Of a DNA stretch of 15,398 nt, positions 8,361 to 14,114 are shown piece by piece. The notes under the pieces were generated by a model. That model ran no database searches. It was not told the DNA's origin and saw only the letters and a program-made list of their open reading frames with translations. Position 1 is the first letter of the stretch; every line of letters begins with the position of its first letter. The position numbers and the translations under genes were made by a program. The stretch is from an uncultured Clostridia bacterium. GTDB lineage: Bacteria > Bacillota > Clostridia > Christensenellales > Aristaeellaceae. The DNA lies in the NCBI GenBank assembly GCA_937906775.1, contig CALCUD010000007.1:1-15398 (forward strand), read 5' to 3'.

Positions 8361-8885
8361 ATGAAATCATATGATGAAATAGTAAAGGAATACCGAAAAC
8401 GACAGCATGACACAGTAGTAGACACCATTGCTGTCGGATTGACCTATATGGATGAGATTGCAGTGGATTCCGGTATTTTGGAGGAGACAGGCCTTCTTTC
8501 GGAACTTTCCGAAAGTGTGACAAGTTTTCTTCCTTTCATGATTATTGCCGCCAGTGAAGGCGGGAAGGTTATTCTTGGCAAAAAAACAGGGAAAACAGGT
8601 CTGAAAGACGGAGCATACAGAATCGCAAAAACAGGGGCTGCGATGGGCATTGGTGCTACCGTTATGACTGCCACAGGATTTTGGGCAGCAATTCCGGTTA
8701 CAATGGGTGTGCGCGCCTTGTTTGACAGGTATCGCAGCAAAGTATTGACAGGTCACCGAGTACAAAGCAGAACAGAACGTCTGAAGGAATTGAACCGGTT
8801 GCTCAGGAATGAGCAGCTGCAGGATTCGGAAGAGACATCAGATTTGCCTGATTCAATCATATCGACACAGTATTCAGTACAATAA
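8361..8885 (+). CDS. Small glycine/alanine-rich membrane-associated protein, unknown function
   Basis: I do not recognise this 174-residue protein. A charged helical N-terminus (residues 1-50) leads to a first hydrophobic stretch (about 55-72, SFLPFMIIAASEGGKVIL). After a Lys/Gly-rich loop comes a second, glycine- and alanine-rich stretch (about 92-118) with small residues at regular spacing, GAAMGIGATVMTATGFWAA. That pattern resembles a glycine zipper, used for helix packing in membranes. The tail (about 120-174) is charged, then Ser/Asp-rich and probably flexible. The ATG follows ATAGGAG by seven bases. It sits 19 bases after the tail-anchored coiled-coil gene and 23 before dapF. The two small proteins may form one membrane assembly; this is inference from adjacency and hydrophobicity only. 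Confidence 0.7.
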   Translation: MKSYDEIVKEYRKRQHDTVVDTIAVGLTYMDEIAVDSGILEETGLLSELSESVTSFLPFMIIAASEGGKVILGKKTGKTGLKDGAYRIAKTGAAMGIGATVMTATGFWAAIPVTMGVRALFDRYRSKVLTGHRVQSRTERLKELNRLLRNEQLQDSEETSDLPDSIISTQYSVQ

Positions 8886-8908
8886 TCAGTATGAAAGGTG
8901 AATAATAT

Positions 8909-9742
8909 ATGCACTTCACAAAAATGCATGGTTTGGGAAACGATTATATATATGTGGACTGTTCAATTGAAAAAGTTGTGAATCCTTCTTTGCTGGCGAG
9001 AAAAATCAGCGACAGACACTTTGGTGTTGGAAGTGACGGCCTTGTATTGATCCTTCCCAGCGACGAAGCGGATTTTGAAATGAGAATGTTTAATTCTGAC
9101 GGAAGCGAATCCAGTATTTGCGGAAATGCAGTTCGTTGTATCGGTAAATATGTTTTCGATCGTCATCTTACGGATAAAGATATTATACACCTCAAAACAG
9201 GTGCGGGGATCAAAACATTACAATTGAAAATTGCAGACGGAAAAGTTCATACGGTTGATGTTGACATGGGAGAACCGGTCCTGACGCCTTCAGATATTCC
9301 GGTTCTGTTCAATGAAGATGTTTGTGTCAATCTGCCCATTCATATCAAGAATGAGGAATATCGGGTAACATGTGTAGGAATGGGGAATCCTCATTGCGTA
9401 TTGTTTACCGAGAATGCTGAAAATGTCAAAATAGATGAAATAGGTCCGATCCTTGAACGGCACCCAATGTTTCCGCAAAGAACGAATGTAGAGTTTGCAA
9501 CAGTTATAAACAGAAAAGAAATCCGAATGCGTGTATGGGAACGCGGGGCGGGAGAAACAATGGCTTGCGGTTCAGGAGCCTGTGCGACATTGGTTGCAGC
9601 TGTTCTGAACGCCTTATGCGATCATGATGTCATTTTACATCTGAATGGAGGAGATCTTCAGATCCGCTGGCAAAAAGAAAACCGTCATATCTTTATGGAG
9701 GGCCCAGCAGAATTCGTTTTTGACGGGGAATGGGAAAGCTGA
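8909..9742 (+). CDS. dapF: Diaminopimelate epimerase
   Basis: Converts LL- to meso-diaminopimelate without a cofactor, the penultimate step to lysine and the source of the cross-linking residue of peptidoglycan. Both catalytic cysteines are present: Cys71 in SSICGNAVRC and Cys220 in ETMACGSGAC. The N-terminal KMHGLGNDYIYVD, FNSDGSE and GMGNPHCVLF motifs are family hallmarks. At 277 residues it has normal length. The ATG has AAAGGTGA about eight bases upstream. It is the last gene of the six-gene run, 23 bases after the glycine-rich membrane protein, with no obvious internal promoter, so the GntR protein may partly control it. It ends 6 bases before the convergent exported-protein gene, and no terminator is seen between them. 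Other lysine-pathway genes are not in this window. Confidence 0.97.
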   Translation: MHFTKMHGLGNDYIYVDCSIEKVVNPSLLARKISDRHFGVGSDGLVLILPSDEADFEMRMFNSDGSESSICGNAVRCIGKYVFDRHLTDKDIIHLKTGAGIKTLQLKIADGKVHTVDVDMGEPVLTPSDIPVLFNEDVCVNLPIHIKNEEYRVTCVGMGNPHCVLFTENAENVKIDEIGPILERHPMFPQRTNVEFATVINRKEIRMRVWERGAGETMACGSGACATLVAAVLNALCDHDVILHLNGGDLQIRWQKENRHIFMEGPAEFVFDGEWES

Positions 9743-9748
9743 AACAAA

Positions 9749-11113
9749 TCATTCCGACAATAATATCTTCAAAATTCCTGAATATGTCAGATCATTCATA
9801 ATGCTTTGAAAAGAAGATACCGGTATTTCTTCCAGAAAATTCAATATTCCTTTGAGTAACGGGCGCGAAACATCATTGATGAACTGAGGTAATGTAATGT
9901 CGTTGATTGCGAACAGATCAAAGCCCTTCCGGAATTCTTTTGTCGAAAATTCTGCAATATGAGAAGATTCTTTTTTATAAATGCTGCCACAGACCGCCAA
10001 AAACGATTGATTCACTTGTTCGGTATCAGACGAATTGCTGCAATTTATCTGGATGTTTCCATCAGCATCACATGTAAGCATGATATCAATCGTAAAAACA
10101 GGAAGTATAGTTCCCGTTTGTGAAAAGGAAGCCTCAACGGAACATTCGGCAGGAAATGAATGCGGAAGATGATCAACAGAATAAGATAGATCGATCAGTT
10201 TCAGTTCTTCTTCATTGTTGATCAAAGAAATTTTTCCTGAACTTGAATCAGTATTTTCCCCTTTATCAAATAAATATTGCAGAGAAGGAATATGACCACC
10301 GGGTGTAACAGGCCCTGAAAAATTGACAGAAATCGAACGGTTGTTTTTTAGGATTGATAAAATTTCGCCGCTATCTGTGAAAAATACAGTGGACATGCCG
10401 TCTTTTTTTATATACAGATGATTTTCTCTGGTAAGGTGTCCGATAATATATTCGGAAATGTTTGATACTTCTTCATGTAGGGTTTCATTAAATCCTTGTT
10501 CTATTCCTACGGCTTCAATCCAATAATACAAACTTCTATTGTTATCCACAGCTGACTGTAATGTGTTTGCAAAAGAACAGATTTCAGATTCGTTCATTAC
10601 TCCATTAACATTTAAATCGGTAAAATATGAACGGAATACCTTTGCTGCACGCTTGAAAGCATACTCGTGCACGTTGGGATAAAGCATGGAAATATATTGA
10701 ACCGGAATTCCAAGATATTGAAAAGCTTTAACGGAGAATTCCAATAATACTTTCATGTTTAATGCGATATTCTGATTTCCTATCAATGGAGAAGACAAAA
10801 GAAGGCTGGAACGTGTTCCGTATATCCGAAAAGAAATTGAGGATGAAGGACGTGAGACAGGTACCAGCGTAGTATTAAGGTCGATATAATTGCGATTATC
10901 TGATATCGCAAAGGTTCCGATAAAGCGTAAATTGTTGAGAAGGGCAGCATAACCGTCAATGTTCAAATGATGATCGGATAAAGAATCTTCGGGATTTAAT
11001 GTCATAGTCAGGTCGAATTGATAAGAAGAACAGTAAAAATTCCTGGCAAAAGCAGAAGAACAGCATCCTGCAAACAGAACAAATGCTGTAATGAAAACTA
11101 ATAAACGCTTCAT
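9749..11113 (-). CDS. Exported protein of unknown function, 454 residues
   Basis: I do not recognise this protein. It begins with a clear signal sequence, MKRLLVFITAFVLFAGCCSS. Cleavage could be by signal peptidase II at the lipobox-like FAG-Cys17, making it a lipoprotein, or by signal peptidase I after SSAFA. The mature part has many Ser, Asn and Ile and alternating hydrophobic residues that suggest mainly beta structure (residues about 25-140 and 270-400), with helical segments between and at the C-terminus. No catalytic motif or repeat is evident. The ATG at 11111-11113 has GGAGG five bases upstream. The gene starts 14 bases after the stop of the CHAP hydrolase gene and should be co-transcribed with it, so it may support, anchor or restrain that enzyme at the envelope. 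That link is inference from context. Confidence 0.8.
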   Translation of the reverse strand: MKRLLVFITAFVLFAGCCSSAFARNFYCSSYQFDLTMTLNPEDSLSDHHLNIDGYAALLNNLRFIGTFAISDNRNYIDLNTTLVPVSRPSSSISFRIYGTRSSLLLSSPLIGNQNIALNMKVLLEFSVKAFQYLGIPVQYISMLYPNVHEYAFKRAAKVFRSYFTDLNVNGVMNESEICSFANTLQSAVDNNRSLYYWIEAVGIEQGFNETLHEEVSNISEYIIGHLTRENHLYIKKDGMSTVFFTDSGEILSILKNNRSISVNFSGPVTPGGHIPSLQYLFDKGENTDSSSGKISLINNEEELKLIDLSYSVDHLPHSFPAECSVEASFSQTGTILPVFTIDIMLTCDADGNIQINCSNSSDTEQVNQSFLAVCGSIYKKESSHIAEFSTKEFRKGFDLFAINDITLPQFINDVSRPLLKGILNFLEEIPVSSFQSIMNDLTYSGILKILLSE

Positions 11114-11127
11114 AAATACCTCCGGCA

Positions 11128-12033
11128 CTATTCTTCTTCATCATCTGTAACAAGCCAGGTTAACGGATCAGAATCAATTTTGATTTCGATTTCTCTGTCA
11201 AGCGTCAGTTGAGTTGAACGGTTTGCAATTCCGTTTGCTTTTATACCGTGTAATGTTTGAAACTCTCTTATCGCGTTCACAGTTGCGTTTCCGTAATTTC
11301 CTGATATATATTGCGGGTCAAGGAAACCGAGATATGAGAGCTTTTCCTGTAATGTTTTGACTTTCTCACCGTTATTGCCAAATCTCATTGTGATATCGAC
11401 AAGATCATGTACTGTACCGAATCCAAGAATATGTCCGTCAAGTAAAGGATAGGTGTTTCTCGCTACAGAAGATGGATTGTTACCTTCTATTACATGGATT
11501 TTTACTGATCCGTTTTCATCAAGACTGCAGTATTCCACCAGAGCGACATGATCTGTATCAGAATCAGATGTCCAAGTAAAGAAAATATAATCGCCGGGTT
11601 GCGGAATATATTCGCCGGCGGAAAGATACGTATCTTTTCCGCGAAGCCATTCGTATCCCCAGTCTTCAACTTCTCCTTTTTTGACAACATACCTTCCTGC
11701 TTTGATAAACCAGGCTCTTCCAGTATTGGAAGATGACCATTGCGGAAACACATTATTCAAAAGTCCGGAATGATGACGGATATCTGTCTGATCAACACAC
11801 CAACATAAAAATTCTGCACACCATTGACAATAGGGATCTCCGGCCCATTCACCGTATTTCGTATATCCGTGATCTTCTTCATGATAACCGACTTCTTCGG
11901 AGGCTATCTCCAATAGCCAGTTAACGTATTCCGGAACAGGACATACCGGCTCGATAATGGTATCCGATAACGCGGGGAAGAACAAAAAAACAAATGAGAA
12001 TAAGCACAGGATGGAGAATATGAGTTTTTTCAT
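11128..12033 (-). CDS. Secreted CHAP-domain peptidoglycan hydrolase with C-terminal peptidoglycan-binding domain
   Basis: Predicted cysteine amidase or endopeptidase acting on peptidoglycan outside the membrane. A 23-residue signal peptide ends in LFFPALS. The CHAP domain (about 35-205) has the nucleophile Cys72 in YCQWCAEFLCWC, the central IPQPGDYIFFTW, His162 in DHVALVEY and the IEGNN motif (183-186), the order seen in clostridial CHAP enzymes. Residues about 214-280 are a PG_binding_1 module: RFGNNGEKVKTLQEKLSYLG, then GNYGNATVNAIREFQ. The tail is acidic (DDEEE). Length 301. The ATG follows AAGGGGGGA, a strong site. A good promoter lies directly upstream at 12062-12090. It leads a two-gene operon with the unknown exported protein. 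The bond cut cannot be settled from sequence. Confidence 0.92.
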   Translation of the reverse strand: MKKLIFSILCLFSFVFLFFPALSDTIIEPVCPVPEYVNWLLEIASEEVGYHEEDHGYTKYGEWAGDPYCQWCAEFLCWCVDQTDIRHHSGLLNNVFPQWSSSNTGRAWFIKAGRYVVKKGEVEDWGYEWLRGKDTYLSAGEYIPQPGDYIFFTWTSDSDTDHVALVEYCSLDENGSVKIHVIEGNNPSSVARNTYPLLDGHILGFGTVHDLVDITMRFGNNGEKVKTLQEKLSYLGFLDPQYISGNYGNATVNAIREFQTLHGIKANGIANRSTQLTLDREIEIKIDSDPLTWLVTDDEEE

Positions 12034-12061
12034 TCGATCCCCCCTTCAACAAATAATAGAT

Positions 12062-12090
12062 ATTATATCAAAAATATATTCCGGAAACAA
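12062..12090 (-). promoter_or_regulatory. Promoter of the CHAP hydrolase operon
   Basis: On the minus strand TTGTTT (12085-12090), a 17-base spacer, then a perfect TATAAT (12062-12067). The -35 box lies in the T-rich tail of the preceding aquaporin-gene terminator. Confidence 0.75.
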
Positions 12091-12115
12091 GAACGGACAG
12101 CCTTATGGCTGTCCG
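12083..12115 (-). terminator. Intrinsic terminator of the aquaporin gene
   Basis: Perfect 9-base stem, CGGACAGCC against GGCTGTCCG, with a 4-base loop (12094-12115). On the minus strand the T-rich TTCTTGTTT follows. It sits 24 bases past the aquaporin stop codon. Confidence 0.8.
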
Positions 12116-12139
12116 CTCAGGGTTGGGATGAAAATTAAG

Positions 12140-12799
12140 TTATTTTTTTTCGGCAGACAGGAAGGAATAAACGACTGCTGCCAGTATACCGCCGACAAGA
12201 GGAGCAAGCAGGAAAACCCAGACACCATCCATTTTACCTGCAATCAAAGCAGGACCAAAGGAACGGGCGGGATTTACTGAAGTACCTGTAAACGCAATGC
12301 CAAGTAAGTGAACCAGAACGAGCGCACCGCCAATTACGAGACCTGCAACATTGCTGTTTTCATTCTTGGATGTTACACCGAGTATGGCAATAACAAATAC
12401 AAAGGTCAGAATAACTTCAATAATAAATGAAGTCCAGATTCCTCCGTTGTACAAAGCATTGCAACCAAGTTTTTCGGGATCTTTGACAATTGCATTCAGC
12501 ACAACGGCTCCGGCAATTGCTCCGGCAAACTGGGCAATAATATAACCGATGAAATCTTTGAGATTCATCTTTTTGGAAGCCAGCATGGCAATGGAAACCG
12601 CGGGATTGATATGGCAACCGGAAATATTACCGATGGAATATGCCATTGCAACGATAACGAGTCCAAAGGAAAGTGCAGTTACAAGATAACCGCATCCGTT
12701 CGCAGCGACATCACAGGTTTGTCCGGCAACGCCGCATGCAAACAAAACAAGAACAAAAGTACCGATAAATTCGGCAATATATTTTTTCAGGCTGGACAT
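12140..12799 (-). CDS. aqpZ: Aquaporin, AqpZ-like water channel
   Basis: Major intrinsic protein with six membrane helices plus two half-helices, 219 residues. Both NPA motifs are intact: NPA 65-67 in GCHINPAVS and NPA 176-178 in TSVNPARS. The selectivity-filter positions match the narrow water-specific pattern of E. coli AqpZ: Phe45, His164, Thr173 and Arg179. Glycerol facilitators usually have Trp and Gly at the first two, so water transport is more likely than glycerol. The ATG has GAGGTG about five bases upstream. It lies after the rplL terminator with only 73 bases between genes and no strong promoter visible, so read-through from rplJ-rplL may contribute. A water channel in the place usually held by rpoB is unusual. 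Family certain; specificity is inferred from the four residues. Confidence 0.94.
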   Translation of the reverse strand: MSSLKKYIAEFIGTFVLVLFACGVAGQTCDVAANGCGYLVTALSFGLVIVAMAYSIGNISGCHINPAVSIAMLASKKMNLKDFIGYIIAQFAGAIAGAVVLNAIVKDPEKLGCNALYNGGIWTSFIIEVILTFVFVIAILGVTSKNENSNVAGLVIGGALVLVHLLGIAFTGTSVNPARSFGPALIAGKMDGVWVFLLAPLVGGILAAVVYSFLSAEKK

Positions 12800-12833
12800 A
12801 AAATCACCTCATATGATATATTCCTTCATTAAT

Positions 12834-12857
12834 AAAAAAGCGGACAAAAAGTCCGCT
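12834..12857 (-). terminator. Intrinsic terminator of rplL
   Basis: On the minus strand AGCGGAC, a TTTTT loop, then GTCCGCT and a run of T residues (hairpin 12839-12857, T tract 12834-12839). It starts 16 bases past the rplL stop and closes the ribosomal protein unit. Read-through is possible because the next gene lacks a clear promoter. Confidence 0.85.
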
Positions 12858-12872
12858 TCTGAGGAAATGAAA

Positions 12873-13244
12873 TTATTTGATTTCAACAGTAGCACCGACA
12901 GCTTTGAACTGTTCAGCGATCTTTTCGGCTTCTTCCTTGGTGGCGCCTTCCTTGATGGTCTTGGGAGCAGATTCAACGATGTCTTTGGCTTCTTTCAGGC
13001 CCAGACCGGAGATGACTTCGCGGACAACCTTGATGACCTTGATCTTTTCAGAGCCGGCATCTTTCAGGACAACGTCAAACTCAGTTTTTTCTTCTTCAGC
13101 AGCGGCGGCGGCAGCACCGGGAGCAGCACCGGCAACAGCGATGGCACCGGTTACACCGAACTTTTCTTTCATTTCGTCAACAAGTTCTTTAACCTGAAGC
13201 AGAGTCATAGACTCAATAGCTTCCATAATCTCCTGATTGGTCAT
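12873..13244 (-). CDS. rplL: 50S ribosomal protein L7/L12
   Basis: Stalk protein of the large ribosomal subunit. It binds in dimers to the L10 C-terminus and recruits translation GTPases. The N-terminal dimerisation part (MTNQEIMEAIESMTLLQVKEL) leads to an Ala/Gly-rich hinge (about residues 33-48). The highly conserved C-terminal domain follows, with LKDAGSEKIKVIKVVREV, GLGLKEAKDIVESAPK and the end KAVGATVEIK. Using the ATG at 13242-13244 gives 123 residues, as usual, and places GGAGG eight bases upstream. In-frame ATGs at 13250 and 13259 lie two bases past or within that site and are less likely. It follows rplJ by 55 bases in the same transcript and has its own terminator. In most bacteria rpoB comes next; here it does not. 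Confidence 0.97.
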   Translation of the reverse strand: MTNQEIMEAIESMTLLQVKELVDEMKEKFGVTGAIAVAGAAPGAAAAAAEEEKTEFDVVLKDAGSEKIKVIKVVREVISGLGLKEAKDIVESAPKTIKEGATKEEAEKIAEQFKAVGATVEIK

Positions 13245-13271
13245 TTTCATATCCTCCAATTTTTTTAATCA

Positions 13272-13289
13272 TGCAGCGTTTATGCTGCA
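13272..13289 (-). other. Small hairpin between rplJ and rplL
   Basis: TGCAGC and GCTGCA form a 6-base perfect stem around a 6-base loop. On the minus strand an A-rich stretch and the rplL ribosome binding site follow, so it is not a terminator. It could be a processing or stability element that helps the higher output of L7/L12 relative to L10. Short enough to be chance. Confidence 0.3.
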
Positions 13290-13299
13290 AAACAGTAAA

Positions 13300-13803
13300 T
13301 CAGGCAACTTCTGCTTTCTTCTCGGCAATCTGATCGAGAACGGAAACCAGTGCAGAGATAGGAGAAACCAGGCAACCGACCAAAGTGCCAAGCAGTTCCT
13401 CGCGGCTGGGCGTGGCGGCCAAAGCTTTCACAGCAGCGATATCCATCGCTTCAGTTCCCATCAAGCCACCCTTGATTTCCAAGCTGTTCAGCTTGTTTTT
13501 CTCAATAAAGGAAGCAACAGCTTTGGGAGCTGCAGTAACGTCTTTTTCGCCAAAGACAAAAGCATTAGGTCCTTCCAAGAGATTATCAATGCCTTCGATA
13601 TTCAGCTCTTTCAGGGCACGGGCTACAAGACGGTTTTTCAGAACGACGTAGTGAACGTCATTTTCACGGCACTGCTTGCGAAGTTCAGTAACCTGTTCAA
13701 CGGTAAGACCGTTGTAGGAGCAAATGACCATGGATTCACAATTTTTAAGTTTCTCCACGATATCGGCAACAACAACCTTTTTAGCTTCGAGATTTGCGCT
13801 CAT
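13300..13803 (-). CDS. rplJ: 50S ribosomal protein L10
   Basis: Base of the ribosomal stalk: the N-terminal domain binds 23S rRNA with L11, and the C-terminal helix carries L7/L12 dimers. It is 167 residues, normal for Bacillota. Typical features are the start NLEAKKVVVADIVEKLKNCES, YNGLTVEQVTELRKQCREN, YVVLKNRLVARAL, the GPNAFVFGEKD segment and TPSREELLGTLVGCLVSPI. The ATG lies ten bases after GGAGGTG (13814-13820), a slightly long spacing. The site is the last part of an L10 leader that can fold over it, so translation and transcription are probably limited by free L10-L7/L12 complex. It is divergent from the SH3b protein gene and has its own promoter. The usual upstream rplK-rplA genes are absent. 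Confidence 0.97.
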   Translation of the reverse strand: MSANLEAKKVVVADIVEKLKNCESMVICSYNGLTVEQVTELRKQCRENDVHYVVLKNRLVARALKELNIEGIDNLLEGPNAFVFGEKDVTAAPKAVASFIEKNKLNSLEIKGGLMGTEAMDIAAVKALAATPSREELLGTLVGCLVSPISALVSVLDQIAEKKAEVA

Positions 13804-13813
13804 TGTTTGTTTG

Positions 13814-13955
13814 CACCTCCTGCCGGTTTATGACTAAAAGAAAACCCTTGCGTGCAGGCGCAAGGGAAATAATATCATTCTCTTACACCTCGGCAGGCGG
13901 GAATAACCCCATTAAATCTTTCGATACCGGCTGTCTTCGGCACTGGTTTCTTTCA
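13814..13955 (-). ncRNA. L10 leader, autoregulatory 5' UTR of rplJ-rplL
   Basis: The minus-strand leader has the hallmarks of the ribosomal L10 leader family: GCCGAAGACAGCCGG (13929-13943) and CCTGCCGAGGTG (13886-13897). L10 in complex with L7/L12 binds such leaders and lowers expression. Two upstream segments can pair with the region of the rplJ ribosome binding site: CCTGCCG (13891-13897) with CGGCAGG (13819-13825), and GCCGGT (13926-13931) with ACCGGC (13822-13827). These pairings exclude each other. A terminator-like hairpin lies between. The family call rests on remembered motifs; the folds are read by eye. Confidence 0.82.
13836..13866 (-). terminator. Attenuator hairpin inside the L10 leader
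   Basis: CCCTTGCG (minus strand 13859-13866) pairs with CGCAAGGG (13845-13852) over 8 bases, with a 6-base loop, followed by TTTTCTTTT (13836-13844). It ends 16 bases before the ribosome binding site of rplJ. This fits transcription attenuation as known for L10 leaders of Bacillus. Confidence 0.75.
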
Positions 13956-13966
13956 AAACCTTGCAT

Positions 13967-13995
13967 ACATTATCATGTATACTCTGTTTTGTCAA
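13967..13995 (-). promoter_or_regulatory. Promoter of rplJ-rplL
   Basis: On the minus strand perfect TTGACA (13990-13995), 17 bases, TAATGT (13967-13972). Very AT-rich DNA lies just upstream (about 13996-14050) and could act as an UP element, as expected for a ribosomal protein gene. The leader is about 155 bases long. Confidence 0.8.
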
Positions 13996-14052
13996 GACAG
14001 AATTTAAGAGATAATATATGTATAATATATGACAAATTATTAATATTAATGG

Positions 14053-14081
14053 TTGACATCGTAACAACTTCGTAATAATAT
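14053..14081 (+). promoter_or_regulatory. Promoter of the SH3b/peptidoglycan-binding protein gene
   Basis: Perfect TTGACA (14053-14058), 17 bases, TAATAT (14076-14081). Transcription would start near 14088, exactly where an upstream in-frame ATG lies. The ATG at 14115 is therefore the better start. Confidence 0.8.
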
Positions 14082-14114
14082 GTTTATATGATTATGAAAG
14101 GAGGCGATGGAGTC

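Noticed and set aside
9724..9757. Terminator between dapF and the convergent exported-protein gene
   Set aside because: GGAATG can pair with CATTCC, but the stem is 6 bases, the loop is about 18 and there is no T run.
12813..13268. Plus-strand open frame of 151 codons opposite rplL
   Set aside because: It mirrors the low-complexity Ala-rich rplL gene, which explains its Phe/Gly/Ser-rich product.
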